A DNA stretch of 11,460 bases from Betaproteobacteria bacterium (GTDB lineage Bacteria; Pseudomonadota; Gammaproteobacteria; Burkholderiales; Burkholderiaceae_E), in assembly GCA_009925965.1 (NCBI GenBank), contig RFPW01000050.1, positions 1 through 11,460 on the forward strand. Reading direction: 5' to 3'. Both the position numbers and the translations under genes were made by a program. The notes beneath the pieces were generated by a model. The model was not told where the DNA came from. It saw only the letters and a list, made by a program, of their open reading frames with translations, and made no database searches. Positions 1 to 6,629 of this stretch are shown here, one piece after another. Each line of letters starts with the position of its first letter. The stretch's first letter is position 1.

Positions 1-548
1 GGCATCACGATGAAATTCTGAAATGCAGCAATCTGATCGAATTTTTCGGCCCAGAGCCCGGCAATCAATCCAATTGTACCGAGGATCGCACTGCCCAAAA
101 CGGCAAAGACCAGGATCCAGACTGGTGCCGCATATTGCAGGTCAGCGAACCACAGAGTGGTCAGCAGCAAGCCAAGTCCAACGACCAGGCCGCGGACCAT
201 GGACGCCGCTACGTAAGCCGCAAAAAACTCCCAGTGCGCCAGGGGCGTCAACAGAATGAACACGAGGTTGCCGGTGATCTTGGATTGAATCAACGATGAA
301 GAGCTGTTGGCGAAGGCATTCTGTAAGACCGACATCATGATCAGGCCTGGAATCAAGAATGCGGTGTAGCCGACGCCGGGAAAAATATCGAGGCGGCCCT
401 CAAGAACATGGGCGAAAACGAGCAAATAGAGCACTGCGGTCAACATTGGCGCCAGAACGGTCTGCACAGCCACCTTCCAGAACCGCAGCAACTCCTTCCT
501 GAACAGGGTCTGCAGGCCAACGGACCAGACCCGGCGCAACACGGTCAT
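1..548 (-). CDS. ABC-2 type transporter permease, YadH-like (3' end cut off by window edge)
   Basis: Membrane subunit of an ABC-2 family transporter, expected to pair with the ATPase encoded just upstream. My translation from the ATG at 548 gives 182 residues with no stop before the window edge. The N-terminus is short and basic (LRRVW, FRKELLRFWK). Hydrophobic segments follow at about residues 28-49, 61-80, 95-102, 108-132 and 140-165. The stretch around residues 66-80 (IPGLIMMSVLQNAFA) closely resembles the core of E. coli YadH (about 256 aa), so roughly 70-75 C-terminal residues should lie beyond the edge. The start overlaps the ATPase stop as ATGA (545-548), which suggests translational coupling. 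It is the last visible gene of the mla operon. The family is secure, but the substrate is unknown; a link to envelope lipids is inferred only from context. Confidence 0.9.
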   Translation of the reverse strand, partial: MTVLRRVWSVGLQTLFRKELLRFWKVAVQTVLAPMLTAVLYLLVFAHVLEGRLDIFPGVGYTAFLIPGLIMMSVLQNAFANSSSSLIQSKITGNLVFILLTPLAHWEFFAAYVAASMVRGLVVGLGLLLTTLWFADLQYAAPVWILVFAVLGSAILGTIGLIAGLWAEKFDQIAAFQNFIVM

Positions 549-1471
549 GGCTTGACCTCCTGGGCCACCAGCCGCAGAAAAACGTCCTCGAGATCGGGTT
601 GCATGAGTTCAATCTCAAGAATGCGACTACCCCAAACCCGGATCGCGGCAAGCATGGATTCAACCTCTGCGTAATCATCCACGCGCAGCATGATTGGCGC
701 GGTACTCGAGGCGGGATTGACCCGCAGGGCTTCGAGTGCTGGGGGCAAGGAGCCGTCCAGTCGCAATTGGAGGCGCCCGCCCGCAAATCTCTGGAGCAAG
801 CTCGACGTGGCCTCAAGCGCAATCACCCGACCACCCCGCAATAGGGCAATACGCCCGCACAGGGTTTGCGCCTCTTCGAGATAATGGGTCGTGAGCACAA
901 TGGTGTGCCCCTGCTGGTTGAGCGACCGAATGAACTGCCAGAGCGTCTGGCGCAACTCAACGTCGACACCTGCCGTGGGTTCGTCGAGGATGATCACGGG
1001 CGGCCGATGCACGAGGGCTTGGGCGATTAGCACCCGTCGCTTCATGCCTCCCGAGAGTGCCCGCATGTTGGTATTGGCCTTATCGGACAGCCCAAGTCCC
1101 TGCAGAACTTCATCAATCCAGGCGTCGTTATCGCGCAGGCCGTAGTAGCCGGATTGCAGGCGCAGGATTTCACGAACGGTAAAGAACGGGTCAAACACCA
1201 ACTCTTGCGGAACGACCCCCAGCGCCGCACGTGCCGCCCGAAAGTCCCGGTCGACATCGTGCCCCATGACCAATGCCTGGCCCGAAGTCGGGCGGACCAG
1301 ACCGGCAATAATCGAAATCAGAGTGGTTTTCCCCGCCCCGTTGGGACCGAGTAATCCAAAAAATTCACCGGGCTCAACGCGCAAGGAAATCCCATCCAGC
1401 GCGGTGAACGTGCCATAGCGTTTGACCAGACTCGCGACCTCGATCGCGGCGGCCCCGGAACTGTTCACCAT
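545..1471 (-). CDS. ABC transporter ATP-binding protein, YadG/CcmA-like
   Basis: Cytoplasmic ATPase of 308 residues, the same length as E. coli YadG as I recall it. It shows Walker A GPNGAGKTT at 42-50, a Q-loop in VVPQE (Q89), the signature LSGGMKRR at 139-146, Walker B VIILDEPTAGVD at 159-170 and the switch histidine in LTTHYLEEAQ (H196). This pattern (SGGMKRR, AGVD, THYLEEA) is typical of ABC-2 exporters of the drug, polysaccharide or lipid type rather than importers. The C-terminal 80 or so residues form the usual accessory domain. The ATG at 1471 lies 3 bases after the mlaB stop, with only a weak purine stretch (AAGAG) in front, so it is probably coupled to mlaB. It overlaps the permease start by 4 bases. 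The pair follows mlaB in many betaproteobacteria, but its substrate is not established by anything in the sequence. Confidence 0.93.
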   Translation of the reverse strand: MVNSSGAAAIEVASLVKRYGTFTALDGISLRVEPGEFFGLLGPNGAGKTTLISIIAGLVRPTSGQALVMGHDVDRDFRAARAALGVVPQELVFDPFFTVREILRLQSGYYGLRDNDAWIDEVLQGLGLSDKANTNMRALSGGMKRRVLIAQALVHRPPVIILDEPTAGVDVELRQTLWQFIRSLNQQGHTIVLTTHYLEEAQTLCGRIALLRGGRVIALEATSSLLQRFAGGRLQLRLDGSLPPALEALRVNPASSTAPIMLRVDDYAEVESMLAAIRVWGSRILEIELMQPDLEDVFLRLVAQEVKP

Positions 1472-1474
1472 CTC

Positions 1475-1771
1475 TTAAGTGACCGAATTCAAGAGCAAAC
1501 CGTCGACACCGTACAAGGAGGCGAGCTTGAGGAGCTTGTCGGGCAGGTTCTTCAGGGTGATCTGGACACCGGCCGCCTGAGCGCAACGCAATGCGCCCAG
1601 CAACACCACAACCGCCGATGAATCAAAGCGATCCAGACCCGAGCAATCGATCAGGGCTGGGGCGCTATTCGGGCCGCGCCGCTGCGCGGCAATCGCGGCC
1701 TCAAGCCGACTAATCCAGGCCGGTGCCTCTTCATGTCGCAACTGCTCTGGCAGCGCAAGGGGTTCAGCCAC
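1475..1771 (-). CDS. mlaB: MlaB, STAS-domain subunit of the Mla phospholipid transporter
   Basis: Small cytoplasmic STAS protein (98 aa) that binds the MlaF ATPase and stabilises the MlaFEDB inner-membrane complex. The STAS core is visible as a hydrophobic strand ALIDCSGLDRFDSSAVVVLL (39-58). It has the conserved loop D50-S51-S52 at the start of the following helix, and then a second strand VQITLKNLP. E. coli MlaB carries a functionally important Thr in this loop; here Ser residues occupy the position. The start codon is GTG at 1771-1769, and the first 8 bases (GTGGCTGA) overlap the mlaC stop, so translation is probably coupled. Sequence alone would only give an anti-sigma-factor-antagonist-like STAS domain. 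The position after mlaC makes MlaB the firm choice. Confidence 0.9.
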   Translation of the reverse strand: MAEPLALPEQLRHEEAPAWISRLEAAIAAQRRGPNSAPALIDCSGLDRFDSSAVVVLLGALRCAQAAGVQITLKNLPDKLLKLASLYGVDGLLLNSVT

Positions 1772-2489
1772 GGCGGGCGGCGGCCTGGTCGTAGGCGCGG
1801 TTCTTTTCGACGAGCGTCCGAATCAAGCCGTCGATTCCGTTGGCGGAGACTTCCTGCGCAAATTGATTACGATAGCTTTCTACGAGCCAGATCCCGAGCA
1901 CATTGACGTCATAGATTTTCCATCCCTCAGCGGTCCGCTGCAGTCGGTAATCGAGCTGGATCGGTTCGCTGCGGGGGCGCAAGATTTCACTACGCACGAC
2001 GATCTCGGTGTCGGCCGGGTCGGCTCGCAATGGCCGCAGGCGCAAGGTCACGTCGCGGGCACTTGAGAGCGCGCCAGAGTAGGTCCGGAGTAACAATGCC
2101 CGGAATTCAGCCATCAGCTGCTTTTGCTGTTCGGGCGTGGCCTGGCGCCAGTTGCGGCCCACGGCGAGCGCGGTCATCCTGGCAAAATCCACTTTCGGCA
2201 TGACGGTCGCGTCGACAAATTCTGATACGCGCCGCAAGTCGCCGTTTTGAATGTCCCGATCGGTTCTGATCCGCTCCAGCACATCGTTACTGAGACGCTG
2301 GACCATCAAATCCGGGGCTTCAATCGATCCGACGGCCGCCGCCGGCGCACTCACCTGCGCGTGAGCCGGAACCGACTCCAGGGCGCCGCCCACCATACAA
2401 GCAAACCAGGTCATCACCCCCAGCAATGACGAGCGGGCGGCGACGTTCAGGCGGCGTGCATGCGGGGAGCTTGTTTGATTACGCAACAT
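1764..2489 (-). CDS. mlaC: MlaC, periplasmic phospholipid-binding protein (Ttg2D family)
   Basis: Periplasmic carrier that shuttles phospholipid between the MlaA complex in the outer membrane and MlaFEDB in the inner membrane. From the ATG at 2489 it has 241 residues. A signal peptide covers 1-44: a basic n-region with two arginines at 12-13, a hydrophobic core around 21-38 and an AxA site in PAHA|Q. Family hallmarks follow: VMPKVDFARMTALAVGRNW (97-115), TPEQQKQLMAEFRALLLRTY (118-137) and GWKIYDVNVLGIWLVESYR (189-207). The frame stays open 58 codons upstream into mlaA, but that part does not resemble a signal peptide and overlaps mlaA, so the ATG just before the basic n-region was chosen. The gap to mlaA is 43 bases with only a weak GAGAG ribosome site. 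The C-terminus overlaps mlaB by 8 bases. Confidence 0.93.
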   Translation of the reverse strand: MLRNQTSSPHARRLNVAARSSLLGVMTWFACMVGGALESVPAHAQVSAPAAAVGSIEAPDLMVQRLSNDVLERIRTDRDIQNGDLRRVSEFVDATVMPKVDFARMTALAVGRNWRQATPEQQKQLMAEFRALLLRTYSGALSSARDVTLRLRPLRADPADTEIVVRSEILRPRSEPIQLDYRLQRTAEGWKIYDVNVLGIWLVESYRNQFAQEVSANGIDGLIRTLVEKNRAYDQAAARRG

Positions 2490-2532
2490 GTCGGGCAGGC
2501 TCTCGAAGTTTAGATGTGGACGTGGATCGGTC

Positions 2533-3375
2533 TCAGCGCCGCGGTGCTTTCCGAGAACGGGGTGGTGGATCACCATCCCAAATCTGCGATTCGCGACGTT
2601 GCAGGTAGGCATCCCGAATAAATAAATATCGATCGATCGAAATTTCGTCAAAGAGTCGGTCACCGCTCAGGAGCCTGGCCCGGGCATCGACGAGTCGGGT
2701 GGCCGTGATCGCATTTCGAGCCCCTGGGTCGGGCAACGCCCGAAACGGATTGGCCTGAAGATCGCCGGCAAAGGTCCCCACCACATCGCGCAGCGAGCTT
2801 GGCCCAAACAATGGCACGACCACGTATGGGCCCTCCGGTAACCCCCAGCGCCCGAGCGTCTGCCCAAAATCTTCCTTGTGCTTGGGTAAGCCGAAGTCTG
2901 AAGCAATATCGGCGACCCCCACGAGCCCGAATGTCGTATTGATTGCAAAGCGCAATGCATCCGAACCCGCGTCGCGCGGCTTGCCCTGGAGCAGGTTGTT
3001 GGTTGCACTCCAGAGGTCACCGACGTTGCCAAACACATTGCCAATGATTAACCGAACCGGCGGCGGAACAGCCGTGTCGTACCCCTTGGCGGCAGGCCGG
3101 ATTAACCAGTCATCGAGTTGCTGATTGAACTCCAGTGTGACGCGGTTGAGAGGTTCGAGCGGATCATTCACGGGCGGGACGTTGAAGTCCTCATCTGACC
3201 CCTCGATGTCGACTGTTTTCTGGATGTCAGCCGGGGCCAGCGACACTGGCTCAGTGGACGGGGTCGGCAACGACTGCGCATGCACAGGCACCGCCCCGAT
3301 CGTCAAGACCGCGACGCAAGTGAAGATGCAGACGGCGCCACAAATAGCCGCGATCCCGCGACTCAGTAACGTCAT
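2533..3375 (-). CDS. mlaA: MlaA (VacJ), outer-membrane phospholipid-removing protein
   Basis: MlaA removes phospholipids from the outer leaflet of the outer membrane, normally together with a trimeric porin, and hands them to MlaC. The protein is 280 aa. VacJ hallmarks are NDPLEPLNR (70-78), NTTFGLVGVADIASDFGLP (146-164), FGQTLGRWGLPEGPYVVVPL (170-189) followed by FGPSSLRD, and IDRYLFIRDAYLQRR (247-261). An acidic linker (EGSDEDF, 58-64) separates the signal region from the domain. The N-terminus looks like a type I signal peptide with cleavage at VHA|Q (residue 33/34). I see no convincing lipobox, whereas E. coli MlaA is a lipoprotein. The C-terminus is short, proline- and arginine-rich (PPPRSRKAPRR). 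The ATG at 3375 overlaps the mlaD stop by 4 bases (ATGA). E. coli keeps mlaA away from mlaFEDCB; here it is inside the operon. Confidence 0.94.
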   Translation of the reverse strand: MTLLSRGIAAICGAVCIFTCVAVLTIGAVPVHAQSLPTPSTEPVSLAPADIQKTVDIEGSDEDFNVPPVNDPLEPLNRVTLEFNQQLDDWLIRPAAKGYDTAVPPPVRLIIGNVFGNVGDLWSATNNLLQGKPRDAGSDALRFAINTTFGLVGVADIASDFGLPKHKEDFGQTLGRWGLPEGPYVVVPLFGPSSLRDVVGTFAGDLQANPFRALPDPGARNAITATRLVDARARLLSGDRLFDEISIDRYLFIRDAYLQRRESQIWDGDPPPRSRKAPRR

Positions 3376-3863
3376 GGCTTCGCCACCTTACCGGAACCCG
3401 CCGAAGACGGCTCCGCCGCCTTCGAATACAGAAACTGACTGATGAGGTTCTCTAAGACGACGGCCGATTGGGTCATCGCAATGGTCGACCCAGCGACCAG
3501 CATGCTGGCCTCACCACCGGGTTCGAGGCCGATGTATTGCTCTCCAAGCAGCCCGGAAGTCAAAATTTTGGCCGAGGTGTCTTTGGGAAACTGGAAGCGG
3601 CGATCCAGCGAAATCATCACCACGGCCTGATAGGTACCGTCGTCAAAACTGATCGATTTGACCCGCCCCACCGTGACCCCGGCGCTCTTGACGGGTGCCC
3701 TGGGTTTGAGTCCACCCACATTATCGAACCGAGCTCGAACGTCGAGGGCATTGCCCAACTCAACGCCACCGAGGTTGGCCACCCGAAACGCGAGGAACAC
3801 CAGCGCCGCGGATCCTGCGAGTACAAATAAGCCAACCAGCAAATCCGTTTTTTTTCGATCCAT
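3372..3863 (-). CDS. mlaD: MlaD, MCE-domain subunit of the Mla transporter
   Basis: Inner-membrane-anchored periplasmic MCE protein. The homologue forms a hexameric ring on MlaFE with a central hydrophobic channel for phospholipid. The protein is 163 aa. It has a short cytoplasmic N-terminus (MDRKKTD), one membrane segment at about 8-27 (LLVGLFVLAGSAALVFLAF) and an MCE domain at about 39-117 with VKSAGVTVGRVKSI (58-71) and the conserved LTSGLLGEQYIGLEPGG (101-117). A hydrophobic C-terminal helix follows (QSAVVLENLISQFLY, 132-146), matching the segment that lines the channel in the family. A Ser/Gly/Lys-rich tail ends it. The ATG at 3863 lies 9 bases after the mlaE stop. The ribosome site is only GGGGTTAGGG-like. 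Codons 3-6 contain a run of eight A on the coding strand. Confidence 0.95.
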   Translation of the reverse strand: MDRKKTDLLVGLFVLAGSAALVFLAFRVANLGGVELGNALDVRARFDNVGGLKPRAPVKSAGVTVGRVKSISFDDGTYQAVVMISLDRRFQFPKDTSAKILTSGLLGEQYIGLEPGGEASMLVAGSTIAMTQSAVVLENLISQFLYSKAAEPSSAGSGKVAKP

Positions 3864-3872
3864 CCCTAACCC

Positions 3873-4673
3873 CTATCGCGTCCCAAACATCAGCGCGGTC
3901 AACAAAAAATCGAGCCCCAACACAGCGAGTGAAGACACAACCACCGTCTTGGTGGTGGCGCGCGCTACCCCCTCGGGCGTTGGCACTGCATCCCAGCCGG
4001 TTAACAACGCGACAAAACCCACGGTGATGCCAAAAACCACACTCTTAATCACCCCATTGACGATGTCGTCGACAAACTCGACCCCACCCTGCATTTGCGA
4101 CCAGAATGCGCCATCGTCGACCCCGATCATCGGGACGCCAACCAACCAGCCCCCAAGAACGCCCACCGCTGAAAATAAGGCCGCCAGCAGGGGCATACAA
4201 AGGATTGCGGCAGCAAACCTCGGCGCCAAGACGCGCTGAAAGGGGTCAACAGCCATCATCTCCATCGCCGCAAGCTGCTCGCCCGCCTTCATCAGTCCAA
4301 TCTCAGCCGTCAGCGAGGTTCCGGCGCGTCCCGCGAACAACAGGGCCGTCACCACGGGGCCAAGTTCGCGCACGAGCGAGAGGGCGACGAGAACCCCAAG
4401 GGCCTGTTCAGCGCCATAGCGACGCAACGTATAGTAGCCCTGCAGGCCCAGCACAAAACCGACAAAGAGGCCTGAGACCATAATGATGGCGACTGAGCGG
4501 TTACCGACAAAATGCATCTGGTCGATCACCAGACGCGGCCTTCCAAGTGCCATCACGCTCGCGGCCAACAGCCGAACGAAATAACGGGCCGCGCGCCCAG
4601 TGTCGACGACGCCGAGGCGAAATCCTCGGCCCACAGCAGCCACCGCGTCCAAGGCACGGATTGCCCAATTCAT
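3873..4673 (-). CDS. mlaE: MlaE, permease subunit of the Mla transporter
   Basis: Integral inner-membrane subunit of MlaFEDB, 266 aa. It starts with an amphipathic N-terminal region (1-45) of the type that packs at the membrane interface in MlaE. Hydrophobic segments lie at about 60-80, 92-114, 150-182, 203-226 and 245-263. The conserved MlaE/YrbE core reads GLFVGFVLGLQGYYTLRRYG (68-87), LVRELGPVVTALLFAGRAG (100-118) and the coupling-helix motif EQLAAMEMMAVDP (132-144), which contacts the MlaF ATPase. Length and motif order match the family. It starts at the ATG at 4673, one base after the mlaF stop, and ends 9 bases before mlaD, so it is clearly co-transcribed and probably translationally coupled to mlaF. 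Confidence 0.95.
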   Translation of the reverse strand: MNWAIRALDAVAAVGRGFRLGVVDTGRAARYFVRLLAASVMALGRPRLVIDQMHFVGNRSVAIIMVSGLFVGFVLGLQGYYTLRRYGAEQALGVLVALSLVRELGPVVTALLFAGRAGTSLTAEIGLMKAGEQLAAMEMMAVDPFQRVLAPRFAAAILCMPLLAALFSAVGVLGGWLVGVPMIGVDDGAFWSQMQGGVEFVDDIVNGVIKSVVFGITVGFVALLTGWDAVPTPEGVARATTKTVVVSSLAVLGLDFLLTALMFGTR

Positions 4674-4674
4674 C

Positions 4675-5547
4675 TCAGAGCTCCCTCAAACCCAAGTCTT
4701 GGGCCAGTGACACTGCAGGATGATGAAAACGCACGGGGCCATCACGCTGAGCATCGAAAAACTGCCGTGCGAAAGGGTCGTGGCTGGCTCGCAGTTCGGC
4801 TGGTGAACCCTCAGCCACAATACGCCCGTTGCCCAGCAGGTAGACATGATCGGCAATCGCAAACGTTTCAGCGACATCATGCGTGACCAATAAAGAGGTC
4901 GCCCCCAACGCGTCGTTGAGTTCACGGATCAAGGTCGCGATCGTCCCTAGTGAGATCGGATCAAGACCGGCAAAGGGTTCGTCATAAAGGAGCAGTGGGG
5001 GATCCAAGGCCATCGAGCGCGCCAGTGCGACACGTCGAGCCATCCCCCCGGACAATTCGGAGGGCATCAAATCGGCCGCGCCACGCAAACCAACTGCCTG
5101 CAGTTTGAGCAAAACCAAGTCCCGCAAGGCTTGGTCTGGTAGGTGAGTATGCTCTCGCAGTGGAAAGGCTACGTTCTCAAAAACGGAAAGATCAGTAAAC
5201 AAGGCGCCGTGCTGGAACAGCATCCCCATGCGCCGGCGCATGTCGAAAAGCGCCTGGCGCTTGAGTTGGCTCACATCGCGGCCTTCAAAGAGCACCCGCC
5301 CCACAGTCGGGGTGAGTTGTCCGCCGAGTAGGCGCAAAATCGTTGTCTTGCCGCTGCCCGAACCACCCATCAAAGCGATGACCTGACCGCGGGCGAATCG
5401 CATGCTCACGCCGTCGAGAATTAATCGCCCGGTGGTCGACACCTGCTGATCGGGCGTGGGGTAGGCGAAAGAGACGCCGTCCAGGGCAGCGATCGAATCC
5501 GGCGAAGCGGCCGGCTTTGAATCGGGAGTCGGGTTGTTTGAGGTCAC
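4675..5547 (-). CDS. mlaF: MlaF, ATPase subunit of the Mla transporter
   Basis: Cytoplasmic ATPase powering MlaFEDB, 290 aa. Visible motifs are Walker A GGSGSGKTT (61-69), a Q-loop LFQHGALF (110-117; Q112), the signature LSGGMARRVALARS (165-178), Walker B LLLYDEPFAGLDPIS (185-199) and the switch histidine in LVTHDVAET (H223). The LFQHGALF and YDEPFAGLDP forms are characteristic of MlaF and related MCE-type ATPases. A C-terminal tail after about residue 255 corresponds to the part of E. coli MlaF that embraces MlaB. The N-terminus carries about 18 extra Pro/Ser/Asp-rich residues. The start is GTG at 5547-5545. An in-frame TAG at 5559-5557 rules out anything longer, and the next ATG (codon 49) would delete the first strands. 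No clear Shine-Dalgarno sequence precedes it. It is the first gene of the leftward operon. Confidence 0.94.
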   Translation of the reverse strand: MTSNNPTPDSKPAASPDSIAALDGVSFAYPTPDQQVSTTGRLILDGVSMRFARGQVIALMGGSGSGKTTILRLLGGQLTPTVGRVLFEGRDVSQLKRQALFDMRRRMGMLFQHGALFTDLSVFENVAFPLREHTHLPDQALRDLVLLKLQAVGLRGAADLMPSELSGGMARRVALARSMALDPPLLLYDEPFAGLDPISLGTIATLIRELNDALGATSLLVTHDVAETFAIADHVYLLGNGRIVAEGSPAELRASHDPFARQFFDAQRDGPVRFHHPAVSLAQDLGLREL

Positions 5548-5553
5548 GGGCGA

Positions 5554-5559
5554 ATTCTA
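5554..5559 (-). promoter_or_regulatory. possible -10 element for the mla operon
   Basis: Read leftward the hexamer is TAGAAT, five of six bases of TATAAT. It ends 6 bases before the mlaF GTG. I find no good -35 hexamer at 16-18 bases, so this is only a candidate; the true promoter could lie further upstream inside kdsD. Confidence 0.25.
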
Positions 5560-5575
5560 CCCGGACCGTTGTCCC

Positions 5576-5581
5576 TATAAT
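5576..5581 (+). promoter_or_regulatory. -10 element (perfect TATAAT) for kdsD
   Basis: A perfect sigma-70 -10 hexamer in the 41-base gap between the divergent mlaF and kdsD genes. It ends 7 bases before the kdsD ATG at 5589. With usual spacing, transcription would begin at about 5587-5589, leaving essentially no 5' leader. The -35 position is weak (TTCTAC at 15-base spacing, AATTCT at 17). There is no extended TGn motif. Confidence 0.45.
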
Positions 5582-5588
5582 CCAACGA

Positions 5589-6629
5589 ATGAAGCCTGAA
5601 CCCGCATTGATCGAAGCCGGACCGGCAACACCCGGAGCGGTCTCCACGGGATCCGCTCAGGCGTCGGCAATGCTGGCGCGCGGCAGACGGGTGTTACAAC
5701 TCGAGGCCGAGGGGATTGCTGCGCTGGTCCCTCGATTGGGCGAAGATTTTGCTCGCGCCTGTCAGACTTTGCTCCAATGTCGGGGTCGCGTCATCGTGAG
5801 CGGAATCGGCAAGTCGGGCCATGTTGCACGCAAGATCGCTGCGACATTTGCCTCCACGGGGACGCCAGCCTTTTTTGTCCATCCGGCCGAGGCCAGCCAC
5901 GGGGATCTCGGGATGGTGACGCGCGATGACGTGTTTCTGGCCCTCTCAAATTCCGGGAATACCGAAGAGCTGATGGCGATCGTGCCCCTGATTAAACGGA
6001 TGGGCGCGGCCTTGATTTTGATGACTGGGAATGTCCAATCCCCGCTTGCGCAGCTAGCCGATATTCATCTGGATGCACGCGTCGAGCACGAAGCCTGCCC
6101 TTTGAACCTGGCCCCGACCACCAGTACGACCGCAGCGCTTGCGCTGGGCGATGCCCTCGCAGTAGCGCTCTTGGAGGCACGGGGGTTTTCGGAAACGGAC
6201 TTCGCCCGCTCCCACCCGGGCGGAATCCTTGGCCGCCGTCTCCTGACCCGGATCAGTGATGTGATGCGGGCCGGGCCAGCAATTCCACGTGTGGCAGAGA
6301 ATTCCAGTCTGACCGAGGCGCTGCTCGAAATCACCCGCAAACGGATGGGGATGACGCTCGTGGTCACCGCGACCGACCCCGACCAGCTGCTGGGCATCTT
6401 CACGGATGGTGATTTGCGTCGACTTCTGGAGCGATCGACTGACCTGGGCTCCATTCAAATTAATTCGGTCATGACCCGCTCGCCCAAGACGCTGCGCTCC
6501 GACGCATTGGCCGTCGAAGCCCTGCGCTGCATGGACGAACGACAGATCACGCAACTGGCTGTGGTGGATGACCACCGGGTGGTGGGTGCACTCCACCTGC
6601 ATGATCTCCTGGCCGCCAAGATCGCGTGA
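5589..6629 (+). CDS. kdsD: KdsD, arabinose-5-phosphate isomerase (SIS + two CBS domains)
   Basis: Interconverts D-ribulose 5-phosphate and D-arabinose 5-phosphate, the first step toward Kdo for the LPS inner core; cytoplasmic. From the ATG at 5589 it has 346 residues. The SIS domain spans about 50-190, with SGIGKSGHVARK (71-82), ATFASTGTPAFFVHPAEASH (85-104), LSNSGNTEE (119-127) and the active-site region ARSHPGGILGR (206-216). CBS domains follow at about 223-280 (GIFTDGDLRR, 269-278) and 291-344 (GALHLHDLL, 333-341). E. coli KdsD has 328 aa, and alignment shows about 15 extra residues here at the N-terminus. The ATG at 5670 would give a shorter protein beginning MLARGRRVLQ, with AGG about 10 bases in front, and cannot be excluded. 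No Shine-Dalgarno sequence precedes 5589. The gene overlaps kdsC as GTGA. Confidence 0.94.
   Translation: MKPEPALIEAGPATPGAVSTGSAQASAMLARGRRVLQLEAEGIAALVPRLGEDFARACQTLLQCRGRVIVSGIGKSGHVARKIAATFASTGTPAFFVHPAEASHGDLGMVTRDDVFLALSNSGNTEELMAIVPLIKRMGAALILMTGNVQSPLAQLADIHLDARVEHEACPLNLAPTTSTTAALALGDALAVALLEARGFSETDFARSHPGGILGRRLLTRISDVMRAGPAIPRVAENSSLTEALLEITRKRMGMTLVVTATDPDQLLGIFTDGDLRRLLERSTDLGSIQINSVMTRSPKTLRSDALAVEALRCMDERQITQLAVVDDHRVVGALHLHDLLAAKIA

Noticed and set aside
2490..2663. A longer mlaC of 299 residues starting at 2663
   Set aside because: It would overlap the 3' end of mlaA by 131 bases and bury the signal peptide 58 residues inside the protein; the ATG at 2489 starts right at a normal signal peptide.
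3313..3318. A lipobox at MlaA residue Cys20 (IFTC)
   Set aside because: It lacks the small residue pattern of a lipobox, and the hydrophobic core continues to a good type I cleavage site; kept as an open question in the findings.
3658..4239. A 193-codon open frame on the plus strand across mlaD and mlaE
   Set aside because: It is antisense to two well-supported genes, is rich in Thr/Pro/Asn as expected of a reverse-strand shadow in GC-rich DNA, and shows no recognisable domain.
4675..5547. MlaF as a generic amino-acid-importer ATPase
   Set aside because: LFQHGALF, YDEPFAGLDP, the C-terminal tail and the mlaE-mlaD context fit MlaF specifically.
5517..5588. A longer kdsD starting at 5517
   Set aside because: It would overlap mlaF's start on the other strand, lies upstream of the TATAAT, and adds residues absent from the family.
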